Positions 20,452 to 29,277 of a DNA stretch of 64,000 nucleotides are shown here, one piece after another. The translations under genes and the position numbers were made by a program. Below the pieces are notes generated by a model. The model did no database searches and was not told the DNA's origin. It worked only from the letters and a program-made list of their open reading frames with translations. This DNA comes from Meiothermus sp. (GTDB lineage: Bacteria > Deinococcota > Deinococci > Deinococcales > Thermaceae): assembly GCF_026004075.1 (NCBI RefSeq), contig NZ_BPIK01000001.1, positions 594,041 through 658,040 on the forward strand. Reading direction: 5' to 3'. Position 1 is the first letter of the stretch. Every line of letters begins with the position of its first letter.

Positions 20452-21174
20452 CTATCCGGAGGACACACCTCCGGTTTTTTGTTGGGCCTTGATCCAGGCT
20501 TGCTGGGCGGCCTCGAGGGCCTCCTGTAGCTGGGCCTCGAGCCGGCGCACATAGGCCGCGGGCAGCCGGCCCCCATCGGCCTGGTAGGCCGATAGGTAGC
20601 GCAGGGTGAAGCTCAGGTCGCCCACCTCCCCAAACACCGCCTGCATCTCCTTGGCGGTCTGGCTGTCCTGCTCCAGCCACTCCTGGGCATAGCGCAGGCG
20701 GCGCAGGGCCCGGCGCAGGGCGTGCAGGTGCTCGATGCTTCCTTCCTGCTGCCATTCTTCGGCCTTGCGCTCAACCTGGCGGACAAAGCGCTTGAGCCGG
20801 GTCTGGGCCGGTGCTTCGTCCAGCGGGGGCAGGTTGGCGAGGGCCTGCAGCAGGCCGGCCAGCCGGGGGCTGTCCAGAAGCGGTACGAAGGCGGCTCGAG
20901 CCGCCTTTAGCCTGGATACGGCCCACGTCCGGAAGGCCCTGGGCAGATCGGGGCGCTGTAGCAACACCTCGAGGTCGCGCACCTCACCTGCTGCCCGCAC
21001 CAGCCAGGCCAGGTCGTCTTCCAGCACCCGCATCCCGGCCAGCCGCAGCCATACCCTGAGCCGCCGTACGGCGACCCGCACCTGATGCACGCCCTCGGGG
21101 TCGTGGCCCTGGCGGGCGATGGGCAGGTGTTCCACAAGGTGTTGGAGCCAGCGCTCCAGGCCAATGGCCGGCAT
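20452..21174 (-). CDS. CHAD-domain protein
   Basis: A 240-residue all-helical protein rich in Arg and Leu with two copies of the CHAD signature: VHQVRVAVRRLRVWLRL (about residues 29-45) and IEHLHALRRALRRLRYAQE (about 146-165). CHAD domains bind inorganic polyphosphate through these basic helices and are often linked to triphosphate-tunnel enzymes; no CYTH domain is present here. Its last codons (KTGGVSSG) are written by the inverted-repeat DNA of the convergent rpsT-thx terminator. Confidence 0.8.
   Translation of the reverse strand: MPAIGLERWLQHLVEHLPIARQGHDPEGVHQVRVAVRRLRVWLRLAGMRVLEDDLAWLVRAAGEVRDLEVLLQRPDLPRAFRTWAVSRLKAARAAFVPLLDSPRLAGLLQALANLPPLDEAPAQTRLKRFVRQVERKAEEWQQEGSIEHLHALRRALRRLRYAQEWLEQDSQTAKEMQAVFGEVGDLSFTLRYLSAYQADGGRLPAAYVRRLEAQLQEALEAAQQAWIKAQQKTGGVSSG
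20456..20480 (+). terminator. Rho-independent terminator of rpsT-thx
   Basis: A perfect 7-bp stem (CCGGAGG, 20456-20462, with CCTCCGG, 20468-20474), loop ACACA and a T6 run. It lies inside the last codons of the convergent CHAD gene. Confidence 0.9.
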
Positions 21175-21287
21175 GAAACTAGCCTAGCATCGGGCTGGTT
21201 TGTCGGGCATGATCTTGCATGACATTTGTGCTCGTGCTTCTTGCAATTCGTGGGAAACGCCCTGGATGGGTCATACGCACTCCGGTC

Positions 21288-21400
21288 GTATCGATCACTT
21301 TTGAAAGGCTAAACGATACTGCCGGAATGCACTCCTACCCCCTTCGGTCGGCTTGAACTCCTCCCCTTTGATTACACCCAAAGGTGAAGGGTTCAAGCGG
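21288..21400 (+). repeat. Dispersed two-hairpin repeat, copy 1
   Basis: Module A (21288-21319) is bounded by GTATCG and CGATAC. Module B (21349-21400) is a long near-palindrome with arms GGCTTGAAC and GTTCAAGC. They are joined by a linker containing CCCTTCGGTC. The second copy is at 26834-26946 with module order reversed. It fills the gap between the CHAD gene and the DUF177 gene. No coding potential is seen; it could be a REP- or MITE-like element. Confidence 0.7.
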
Positions 21401-21408
21401 AACCGGTA

Positions 21409-21963
21409 TCAGTCCTTGAGGTCGTCAAATAGCCTGGACAACTCGGCGCCGAGCTTGGTCTGGGGCTTGGTCTGGTGGCCGCAGTCCACCTCGTTGAGGT
21501 TGGCCCCGCAGACCGGGCACAGGCCCTTGCAGTCTTCTTTGCAGAGGGTGGTGAAGGGTAGCTCGAGGGCAAAGGCCTCGCTCAGCAGAGGTTCCAGGTC
21601 GAGGTCGGGGTGGCCAAAGAGCAGGATTTCCTCTTGGTCTTCTTCGATGGCCTCGAGGTGCTGCAAGCCCGGCTGGTAGCGAAGCAGGTACTGAAAATGG
21701 GCGCGTATGGGTGTTGGGGTAGGGGTCAGGCAGCGGCGGCACTCCATGAGGGCGTTGCCAGCGACTTCACCCGAAAGCCAGAACTCCACGCCCCCCTCGC
21801 CCTCCAGGCGGGTGACATTAACCTTCCAGACAGCCTTTCCTTCCAGAGGAATGCGCTCGTTGTGCAGGGCAATGTAGTCCCAGATCTCGTCCCGCGCGCT
21901 GGTGCTGCCACCCTCGCGCATGAGCTGTGAGAGATTGATGCTTTGTAAAGGTCGTGGTTTCAT
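21409..21963 (-). CDS. YceD/DUF177 family protein
   Basis: A 184-residue protein of the YceD (DUF177) family, which is linked to 23S rRNA maturation and usually encoded just before rpmF. The family cysteines are seen in MECRRCLTPTPTPI and in CKEDCKGLCPVCGANLNEVDCGH, the latter a likely zinc site. Here the expected rpmF (L32) is missing directly downstream; the space is taken by a dispersed repeat and then the CHAD gene. ATG 21963 has no clear Shine-Dalgarno. Confidence 0.83.
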   Translation of the reverse strand: MKPRPLQSINLSQLMREGGSTSARDEIWDYIALHNERIPLEGKAVWKVNVTRLEGEGGVEFWLSGEVAGNALMECRRCLTPTPTPIRAHFQYLLRYQPGLQHLEAIEEDQEEILLFGHPDLDLEPLLSEAFALELPFTTLCKEDCKGLCPVCGANLNEVDCGHQTKPQTKLGAELSRLFDDLKD

Positions 21964-22048
21964 TGTTCCCGGTGCTTGCTCAGTAAGCGTAGCTCTTTAT
22001 GTTAGCGCCGAAACGCCTTCAGGTCAATGGGCGGTAAACTGTACGGGT

Positions 22049-22948
22049 ATGAAGCACATTGGTATCTTAGGCGTTCCGATGGATCTGGGTCAGGGTCGGC
22101 GGGGGGTGGATATGGGGCCCAGCGCCATGCGCTATGGGCGCTTGCAGGAGGTGCTCGAGGGCCTGGGCCACCGGGTGCACGACTACGGCGATGTGCGGGT
22201 GCCGGTGGTCGAGAGCCTACGCCATGCCCAGCACGAACTTGGTGGAATAGGCTACCTCGAGGCCATTCGCACGGTCTGTTTGGACACCATAGCCGCCATC
22301 GATCAGATGCCTGCCGAGGTGTTTCCAATTGTGCTGGGTGGCGACCATTCCATCGCGATGGGTTCGGTCACGGGGGCCAGTCGGGGTGAGCGCGTTGGGG
22401 TGATCTGGGTGGATGCCCACGCCGACTTTAATACCCCCGAGACCAGCCCCAGCGGCAACATTCACGGGATGCCCCTGGCCCACCTGTGCGGCCTGGGCGA
22501 CCCGCGTCTGGTGCACCTGGGCCGCCCTGGGGCCAAAGTACGGCCCGAGGATGTGGTGCTGATTGGTATTCGTAGTCTGGATCCGGGTGAGGTTCAACTG
22601 TTACGCGAGCGTGGGGTAACGGTATTCACCATGAAGGAGGTAGACGTACAGGGCATTCCGGCCATTGCCCGGCAGGTGGCGGAAAAATTCGCGAATTTTT
22701 CCAAAGTCCATGTCTCGCTAGATGCCGATGTGCTCGATCCAGAAATCGCGCCGGGGGTTGGAACCCCGGTGCCCGGCGGACTGACCTACCGCGAGGCGCA
22801 TCTGCTGATGGAGCTGCTGGCTGATGCCAAAATTGTCACCAGCCTCGATATGGTCGAGGTGAACCCCATCCTCGATATCGCCAACCGCACCGCCAAGATA
22901 ATGGTCGAGCTCGCCAGCAGCCTGCTGGGGAAGAAAATTTACTGGTAG
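22049..22948 (+). CDS. rocF: Arginase
   Basis: A 299-residue ureohydrolase that cleaves arginine to ornithine and urea. The binuclear manganese ligands are visible in GGDHSIAMGS, WVDAHADFNTPETS and SLDADVLDPEIAPGVGTPVPGG, and SGNIHGMPLAHL is typical of arginase rather than agmatinase. ATG 22049 (MKHIGILGVP) begins the family N-terminus; TAAACT lies 8 nt upstream. It is 18 nt upstream of hisA, which has its own promoter element. Confidence 0.93.
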   Translation: MKHIGILGVPMDLGQGRRGVDMGPSAMRYGRLQEVLEGLGHRVHDYGDVRVPVVESLRHAQHELGGIGYLEAIRTVCLDTIAAIDQMPAEVFPIVLGGDHSIAMGSVTGASRGERVGVIWVDAHADFNTPETSPSGNIHGMPLAHLCGLGDPRLVHLGRPGAKVRPEDVVLIGIRSLDPGEVQLLRERGVTVFTMKEVDVQGIPAIARQVAEKFANFSKVHVSLDADVLDPEIAPGVGTPVPGGLTYREAHLLMELLADAKIVTSLDMVEVNPILDIANRTAKIMVELASSLLGKKIYW

Positions 22949-22966
22949 CCCTGGTACAATCCCCAA

Positions 22967-23668
22967 ATGTTGGTTATTCCTGCGGTAGATATCCAGTCTG
23001 GGCGGGCGGTTCGCTTGTTTGAGGGCGACCCTCGCCAGGAGACCGTTTATTACGAAAACCCAGTGGAAGCCGCCTTGCACTGGCAAAAGCAAGGGGCCCA
23101 GATGCTACACCTGGTAGATCTGGATGCGGCTACCGGCCGAGGGGAAAACCGGGCGGTGTTACGTGCAGTGGCCGAATCAATTACCGTCCCGCTTGAAGTT
23201 GGGGGCGGTATACGCAGCCTGGGGGCGGCCCGGGAAATCCTGGCTTTGGGGGCCAGCCGGGTGGTGGTGGGTACGGTGGCCGTGAAGGCTCCAGAAGTCC
23301 TGGGCCAGATGCTTCGGGAGTTTGGACCTGAGCGGGTGGTGGTAAGCCTGGATGCCCGGGGCCTGGAGGTGGTAGTCTCGGGCTGGGCTGAGGGAACCGC
23401 GCTTAGGGTGCAGGATATAAGCCAGCGCATATGGGAGATGGGCGTTCGAACCCTTATCTACACCGATGTACGCCGGGACGGAACCCTGGCCGGACTCGAC
23501 CTCGAGGTTGTGCGGGAGGTGCGCGCAGCCTGGCCTGGCTTTCTAATTGCCGGGGGTGGTATTGCCTCGGATGCCGACTTGGAGGGCCTGCAAACCCTGG
23601 GTGTGGAGGGGGCCATTACCGGGAAAGCGATTTACGAGGGCCGTATCGACCTTAGGAAATGGGTTTAG
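22967..23668 (+). CDS. hisA: Phosphoribosylformimino-5-aminoimidazole carboxamide ribotide isomerase
   Basis: A 233-residue (beta/alpha)8 barrel that opens the ribose ring of ProFAR in histidine synthesis. The catalytic Asp pair lies in IPAVDIQSGRAVRL and YTDVRRDGTLAG; phosphate loops are PLEVGGGIRS and IAGGGIAS. TACAAT 6 nt before the ATG marks a leaderless promoter. No other his genes are adjacent. Confidence 0.95.
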   Translation: MLVIPAVDIQSGRAVRLFEGDPRQETVYYENPVEAALHWQKQGAQMLHLVDLDAATGRGENRAVLRAVAESITVPLEVGGGIRSLGAAREILALGASRVVVGTVAVKAPEVLGQMLREFGPERVVVSLDARGLEVVVSGWAEGTALRVQDISQRIWEMGVRTLIYTDVRRDGTLAGLDLEVVREVRAAWPGFLIAGGGIASDADLEGLQTLGVEGAITGKAIYEGRIDLRKWV

Positions 23669-23765
23669 GGCGTGCTTCGAATGGGCTGTTGGGCTGTCCT
23701 AAGAACCCAACAACACTGCTATCTAATGCCTGGGAAGCGTGCGGGGTCTGGGGTAAACTTCTGAC

Positions 23766-24077
23766 ATGAAAGTCCTGAGCGCGCTGGCCTTTGTGATTGT
23801 GCTGGGGGTGGTTGCCCTGACCTGGGCCCTGTATGTTTTTGAGCCTGGACTCGTGATTGGGACGCCCTGGGGCCTGGTACACCTGAGCGTACTGCTGGCG
23901 GTTGCTTTTGGGCTGGGCCTGGGTGTAATGGGCCTGTATGTCCTTACCGGCTGGTTGAACGCCCAGGCTGCCCTGCGCCAACGGAACCGCGAACTGCGCC
24001 AGATTAAGAGCGAGCTCGAGGCTCTTAGAAAGCAGCACCCCGAAGAAACCCCGGTCATCCCAGACCGGCAACCCTGA
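23766..24077 (+). CDS. LapA-like (DUF1049) two-span membrane protein
   Basis: A 103-residue protein with two hydrophobic segments (about 4-26 and 39-62) and a C-terminal coiled coil (LRQRNRELRQIKSELEALRKQ). This is the layout of the lipopolysaccharide-assembly protein A domain (LapA/YciS-like) family, whose members help assemble envelope components. TAAACT is 6 nt before the ATG. It precedes recJ by 163 nt. Confidence 0.66.
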   Translation: MKVLSALAFVIVLGVVALTWALYVFEPGLVIGTPWGLVHLSVLLAVAFGLGLGVMGLYVLTGWLNAQAALRQRNRELRQIKSELEALRKQHPEETPVIPDRQP

Positions 24078-24240
24078 GCGAAACAAGGTCTGCGAATCCC
24101 ATGGGTAGCCTGATTGGATGCGGAAATAGCCGCTGGGCTCATCTCGACTGCATAAGAGTTGGACAGCTTGGCTGTGTCGGCCTAGATTTCTTTCGGCCTA
24201 CAATCTTGGACGCGCTGGGCTTGCGAGGGTTGTGATTTAG

Positions 24241-26199
24241 ATGAAGTGGAAATTTAGAGAATGGCCCCATGTCGCCGAACTGCGTCCGTTGGTAGAGCAG
24301 TTGGGTATCCCACCCCTGGCGGCTGCGGTGCTCTGGAATCGAGGGTTTCGGCGCAAGGAAGACCTCGAGCCCCCCCTCACGCTCCTCCCCATCGAGGGCC
24401 TCAAACCAGCAGCTTTGCGCATCGTTGAGGCCCTGGACAAACGGGAGCGAATCCGGGTTCACGGCGACTACGACGCCGATGGTCTTACCGGCACGGCCAT
24501 CTTGCTCAATGGCTTGGGAAAGCTGGGGGCCGATATCCACCCGTTTATCCCCCACCGCCTGAGCGAGGGCTACGGGGTGCTGATGGATCGGGTACCGGAG
24601 CACCTCGAGGCCTGCGACCTCTTCATCACTGTAGACTGCGGCATTACCAACCATGCCGAGCTAAAAGAGCTGGTCGAGAACGGGGTTTCGGTACTGGTGA
24701 CCGACCACCACTCGCCGGGGGCAAGCACCCCGCCAGGCCTGATTGTGCACCCGGCCCTCTCACCGGGGCTGCAAGGCCAGCCACACCCCACTGGTTCGGG
24801 GGTAGCTTTCTTGTTGCTGTGGCAGGTATACGAGCTTTTGGGTCGAGATCCGCCCCTGGAGTATGCCGACCTCGCGGCCATCGGTACGGTGGCCGACGTG
24901 GCTCCCTTGCAGGGTTTCAACCGTGCGCTGGTTAAGGAGGGGCTGCGCCGCCTGCGTGACTCGGCTAACCTGGGCCTGAAGGTGCTGGCCGCCGAGCATT
25001 GCAGAGAGTTCAGCGCCAGCGAGATTGCTTTTCGCATTGCCCCGCGCATCAATGCCGCATCCCGCCTGGGTCAGGCCGAAGTGGCCCTGCAACTCCTGAC
25101 CACCCAGGATCTTCTCCAGGCCCGCCCGCTGGCCGAATACCTCACTCAACTCAACGTCCGGCGACAGCGCATCGAGGAGGAGATGCTGGGGCGCATTTGG
25201 CCTACCATTGATCCTACCCATCCGGCGCTGATCATCCACGATACCCAGGGTCATCCAGGGGTGATGGGCATTGTGGCCAGCCGGGTGCTGGAACGCTACT
25301 ACAAGCCGGTGTTCATCATTGCCGATGGCAAGGGCTCGGTGCGCTCGACACCCGGCATTAGCGCGGTGGGGGCCTTGCAGTCGGCCAGGGCCTACCTCAA
25401 ACGCTTTGGCGGCCACGCCCAGGCAGCAGGCTTTGCTATTCAAGAAGAGCAGATTCCCGCCTTTACCGAGGCCATCCACCGCTATGCGGCCCAGTTCCCG
25501 GTGCCGGAGCCCGAACTGGTTCTGGATGGCTGGCTGGATGGGGAAGATTTAGATGAGTTGCACCGGGCTTTGCAATTGCTAGAACCCCTGGGTGAGGGCA
25601 ACCCCGAACCGTTGTTTTATACCCAAGGCAGGCCGGAATATGTGCGCACTATGGGCGAGGGCCGACACCTATCGTTTCGCCTGAATGGCGTGCGCGTCGT
25701 CAAGTGGCGGGATAATGGCGAGTTTTTACCGGATACCCTCGAGCTGGCTGCGGGGCTGGTGGTAAATGAGTGGAATGGAGAGCGAAGCGTTGAGTTAAGA
25801 GCCCAGGCCTATCGCCCAAGTCCCGCAACCCTGCCGATGGGATGGGTTATGCCGGTTCCGTTTTCTGAGGCTGTTCGCCAGGCGGTAGCCCAGGCTGCCA
25901 AGGTCTATGTGCACCCCGAGGGGGCTGCCTGGTTTACCGATAGGGGGGCTCAGGTAGTGAAACCCGAGGAGGCCTGTTACTGGTTCAGCCTGCCGCCTGT
26001 ACCGATCCGTCCTCCCAGAGTAAAGATTGCCCTCTCCGAGAAGGCCCTTCGAGACCTGGAGGCCAGCTCCGATCCCCTGGTGCGCGCCCTGGGCAGACGG
26101 GTCGTGGCGGCCTACCGGCTGGGGCTGGCGGTACAGTTAGGAGAGAGCCTCGAGCGTTACTGGCAGGCTTTGCAAGCTTACCCTTCCGAAGTACGCTGA
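24241..26199 (+). CDS. recJ: Single-stranded-DNA-specific exonuclease RecJ
   Basis: A 652-residue 5'-3' ssDNA exonuclease of the DHH family, acting in recombination, mismatch and base excision repair. Motifs: VHGDYDADGLTGTAIL (motif I/II), FITVDCGITN (III), VTDHHSPG (DHH, motif IV), and the DHHA1 half with VASRVLERYYKPVFI and FGGHAQAAGFAI (GGH), followed by an OB domain. Length fits the Thermus protein. ATG 24241 has only a weak ribosome site; TACAAT about 37 nt upstream suggests a leadered mRNA. The 3' end overlaps the convergent HD gene by 22 nt. Confidence 0.94.
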   Translation: MKWKFREWPHVAELRPLVEQLGIPPLAAAVLWNRGFRRKEDLEPPLTLLPIEGLKPAALRIVEALDKRERIRVHGDYDADGLTGTAILLNGLGKLGADIHPFIPHRLSEGYGVLMDRVPEHLEACDLFITVDCGITNHAELKELVENGVSVLVTDHHSPGASTPPGLIVHPALSPGLQGQPHPTGSGVAFLLLWQVYELLGRDPPLEYADLAAIGTVADVAPLQGFNRALVKEGLRRLRDSANLGLKVLAAEHCREFSASEIAFRIAPRINAASRLGQAEVALQLLTTQDLLQARPLAEYLTQLNVRRQRIEEEMLGRIWPTIDPTHPALIIHDTQGHPGVMGIVASRVLERYYKPVFIIADGKGSVRSTPGISAVGALQSARAYLKRFGGHAQAAGFAIQEEQIPAFTEAIHRYAAQFPVPEPELVLDGWLDGEDLDELHRALQLLEPLGEGNPEPLFYTQGRPEYVRTMGEGRHLSFRLNGVRVVKWRDNGEFLPDTLELAAGLVVNEWNGERSVELRAQAYRPSPATLPMGWVMPVPFSEAVRQAVAQAAKVYVHPEGAAWFTDRGAQVVKPEEACYWFSLPPVPIRPPRVKIALSEKALRDLEASSDPLVRALGRRVVAAYRLGLAVQLGESLERYWQALQAYPSEVR

Positions 26200-26825
26200 A
26201 CGAGCGTACGCAGCTCACGCTGTAAGTTTTCGCGGGCGGGCTGCTCGAGCTGGGCAAACCCCGGGGTCTGGTAGATGCGCTCACACGACAGAAACTGTTG
26301 GATAACCCAGGCGCGCCGCTCCCGGAACAAGGCCTCTGGCACCCAGGCGTACTCGTGTCGTATAGCCTGGGCATAGGCGGTATAGGTTTTGGGGTTGGCG
26401 CCTAGGATGGAACGGTCGGCGTCCAGGAACAAAGCCGCCTCGGGGTCGTCCGACCTGTGGTTTTGCGTGGCCAGGATAATTGCCGTCACCACCTGTGTAA
26501 GCAGTGGCTCTACCCCCAGACGCTTAAGGCTTTGTTCTGCCAGCAGTGCGCTCTGGGCCTCGTTGTCGGTGCGGGTGGGGTCGTAGACGGCATCGTGAAA
26601 CCAGATGGCGAACTCGAGGTGGGGTTGTGCAGGCAGCAGCGTGAACAGGTGCTCGAGGTGGGCGAGGTTGTGATAGTACCGCTGGGGCTCGGCATGACGG
26701 GTGAGTAGGTCATCCAGTACGGCAAAATGCTCATTTGGATCAATGCCAAGTGAGATGAGCAAAGCATTCCAGCGGGCAATTAGCCGCTTGCGGCCTCCCT
26801 GGGACAACTTGAATTCGTGTCTCAT
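26178..26825 (-). CDS. Predicted HD-superfamily metal-dependent phosphohydrolase
   Basis: A 215-residue protein of the COG4339 type. The metal-binding residues appear as YYHNLAHLEHL (about residues 50-60) and FAIWFHDAVYDP (HD, about 73-84), followed by helical segments with ATQNHRSDD and FLDADRSILG, the usual third and fourth motifs. Substrates of this family are not known. Its start lies next to copy 2 of the dispersed repeat. Confidence 0.78.
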   Translation of the reverse strand: MRHEFKLSQGGRKRLIARWNALLISLGIDPNEHFAVLDDLLTRHAEPQRYYHNLAHLEHLFTLLPAQPHLEFAIWFHDAVYDPTRTDNEAQSALLAEQSLKRLGVEPLLTQVVTAIILATQNHRSDDPEAALFLDADRSILGANPKTYTAYAQAIRHEYAWVPEALFRERRAWVIQQFLSCERIYQTPGFAQLEQPARENLQRELRTLVQRTSEG

Positions 26826-26833
26826 ACCGTTTC

Positions 26834-26946
26834 CGCTTGAATCCTTTACCGTTGGCCGTAGTCAGAGGTGAAGGATTCAAGCCGACCGAAGGGAGTAGAA
26901 AAGCATTTCTGTAGTATCGTTCACTTTGACAAGCCTAAACGATACT
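26834..26946 (-). repeat. Dispersed two-hairpin repeat, copy 2
   Basis: Module B has 16-bp arms (26835-26850 and 26867-26882) with one mismatch. The linker is CCGACCGAAGGGAGTAG and module A is a perfect 9-bp stem (AGTATCGTT, 26913-26921, with AACGATACT, 26938-26946). Module B and linker are inverted relative to copy 1 (21288-21400), while the loop of module A keeps the same strand orientation as in copy 1. Confidence 0.72.
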
Positions 26947-27009
26947 AATAATATCTTTTTGAATCCGGCGTCACGCTATCCAAAATCTGAGCACCCCGAC
27001 CCGGGCCAA

Positions 27010-29277
27010 TCACGACTTCAGCGAGACGCCCAGGGCTTTGGCCTCATACATGCGGTTATCCGCTGTAATGAGCAACCTATCGGGGGTCAGGCCGTCTTCG
27101 GGATAGGCGGCCAGCCCGATGCGTACCCCCAAGCGGTGCTTGTCAAAGCGTATGGACTCCACAACCTGGGCATAGCGGGTGGCCACTGCGATGGCCTCGG
27201 TCTTTTCGGTGTGTGGAAAAATGGCCGCAAACTCGTCGCCCCCCCAGCGGAACAGATGATCCCCCGCACGACGCTCTTTTTCCAGCAACTGAGCGACTTG
27301 AGATAAGGCCCTATCCCCGGTGGCGTGACCCAGACTGTCGTTGACGGCCTTAAATCCCTTTAAGTCCATCACCGCCAGGGCCAAAGGATAGCCATACCGA
27401 ACGGCCCGCTCGAGCTCTTCCGCAAGCACTTTGTCGAAAGCCCGCCGGTTGGGCAGCTTGGTGAGGGCGTCGGTGAGGGCCGCCTCCTCCAGCAAGCGGT
27501 GGGTTCGAATGTCGTGCAATAGCGTAGCCAGCGGTGCTGCAAAAAATTGTGCGGCGCGCAGGCTATCTTCGCCAAAGGCCTGTGGATCGTGCAGGTTATC
27601 CAGGTTGAGGTAAGCCAGCACCTCACCCCGGTAGGCAATGGGCAGGCACAGGTTGGCCTGAATCTCGTGCACCCTGCCGGCCGTATCCATAATGTCCGCC
27701 GACGCGGTTCGATAACTGTACTCGGGGATGACGGTCGTTTCCGAGCTGATGACTCGAGGCATTCCCAGGTGAGCAGACTCTTCGCCCAGGCCATACCACC
27801 GGAGCATATCGGCTGGGCTGCTGGGTGCGGCGTGGAGACCTACTAGATCGTAGCCCACGGCGGCCTTGTAGCAATACAGCCCCCCATCGAGCACCAGCAG
27901 GCTACCCGCCTCGCTACCCGGCACCTGCTCGATGGCTTCTACCAGCATCATGTGATAGAGGTTCTCGGAGGGTTCCTCCAATAGTTCTTGCATCAGGTGG
28001 CCCACGCATTCGTGCCGGTTTTTTTCTATCAGGCGGTCGAAGCCAATTCCCAGGGTGCGGCAGAACAACAGCAGCAATTCCTGCTCGGCCTTGCGCCAGG
28101 TTCTTTCATGCAGCGTGCCGATAACCAGCACGTACCGGCTGCGCTGGGCCCCATGGGTGGGAACGGGATGTGCCACAAAAGTGCGCCAGCCCAAGGCCTG
28201 CAAAGCCTGTACCCCCCCCTGCTCTTCTGCGTAGCGTTGGGTGAAGAACGGATTTCCTGATACGTATACATCCCAGGCCAAGCCCTGACCATAGGGCAGG
28301 CCTTCCCGCAGAACCTCCAGCAGGGAGGGTTCGTTTACGCCTGTATAGGCCAGCGCTTGCATCCGGGCTCCTCGAACCTCCCACACCACCCCTGCCTCGA
28401 GGGAAAGACCCCTCGAGAGGAGGGTAAGGGCCATTTGCGCGGCTTCCTGTAAAGAACTTACTTTTTGTAGCTCCACCGAGAGATCGGAAAGCAGGCGGCG
28501 GGCCTCGAGGTCGGCCAGTCGGTCGAGCTGCAGGCTAACGGCCTTGGCAAAGCGAATAAACCCATCCACTTCTTCGGGTAAAAAGGGCCGATCCTTTTCC
28601 AGATTGAACACCGCGACCACCTCGCCCCGCTCGAACAGGGGAAGAGCCAATTCGGCCACGGTAGCCAGGCCGGGTGTTGCAACGAAATGAGGTTCCTGGC
28701 GCACATCGGGCACGTACTGGGGCTGGCCTTCACGAAAAGCCCGGCCCACTACACTCTGGGTGGAAAGCTCTCGGATACCGATATCGGGGCTGCTGGCGAG
28801 CAGCCGAAGGCTGTGCTCCTGGGACACCCATACACTGGCGTGGCCCCCGGTTACAAAATCGGTGAGCCGTTTGGGCAGGCTTGCCAGCAGTGCGTGGCGG
28901 CTGTCCAGCGCGGGTAAAACCTCCAGGGCTTCCGCTATTAGTTGGTGGCTTCGGGCCAGCGCTTTGGCGTGGCGATGGGCTGTGCGCAGACTACCGCCCA
29001 CGCCGTTGGCGATCACCACCGAGAGGAGCAGCAATACCCCATCCATGGCCTGAACCCTACTCATAAGGGCCAGGAGCAAAGCCGATGCCCCAGCCGCTGA
29101 AAATCCCCAGGTGAGGCCATAGATGCTGGCGGTGGTGGCCGTAAAAATCATGAGGAAGGGCAGCTTATAGCTGTGATTTGGATACAGGAAATCCGACAAC
29201 AGCACGCAAGCAAAGGCACACAAGGTGATTGAGCCATACAATAGGCTGCTCATTGGCCGACTGAATGCTCGGTTCAT
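27010..29277 (-). CDS. Membrane diguanylate cyclase with tandem GAF domains
   Basis: A 755-residue signalling protein with several N-terminal membrane spans (about 10-105), three GAF-like sensor regions (about 120-260, 265-420, 430-580) and a C-terminal GGDEF domain (about 590-750) with intact RWGGDEFA and LTDALTKLPNRRAFD. It should make c-di-GMP from GTP in response to a signal read by the GAF domains. It is the second gene of a pair: its ATG overlaps the stop of the EAL gene in TGATG, so translation is coupled. PilF of Thermus binds c-di-GMP, and a pilF gene lies 22 kb away. Confidence 0.88.
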   Translation of the reverse strand: MNRAFSRPMSSLLYGSITLCAFACVLLSDFLYPNHSYKLPFLMIFTATTASIYGLTWGFSAAGASALLLALMSRVQAMDGVLLLLSVVIANGVGGSLRTAHRHAKALARSHQLIAEALEVLPALDSRHALLASLPKRLTDFVTGGHASVWVSQEHSLRLLASSPDIGIRELSTQSVVGRAFREGQPQYVPDVRQEPHFVATPGLATVAELALPLFERGEVVAVFNLEKDRPFLPEEVDGFIRFAKAVSLQLDRLADLEARRLLSDLSVELQKVSSLQEAAQMALTLLSRGLSLEAGVVWEVRGARMQALAYTGVNEPSLLEVLREGLPYGQGLAWDVYVSGNPFFTQRYAEEQGGVQALQALGWRTFVAHPVPTHGAQRSRYVLVIGTLHERTWRKAEQELLLLFCRTLGIGFDRLIEKNRHECVGHLMQELLEEPSENLYHMMLVEAIEQVPGSEAGSLLVLDGGLYCYKAAVGYDLVGLHAAPSSPADMLRWYGLGEESAHLGMPRVISSETTVIPEYSYRTASADIMDTAGRVHEIQANLCLPIAYRGEVLAYLNLDNLHDPQAFGEDSLRAAQFFAAPLATLLHDIRTHRLLEEAALTDALTKLPNRRAFDKVLAEELERAVRYGYPLALAVMDLKGFKAVNDSLGHATGDRALSQVAQLLEKERRAGDHLFRWGGDEFAAIFPHTEKTEAIAVATRYAQVVESIRFDKHRLGVRIGLAAYPEDGLTPDRLLITADNRMYEAKALGVSLKS

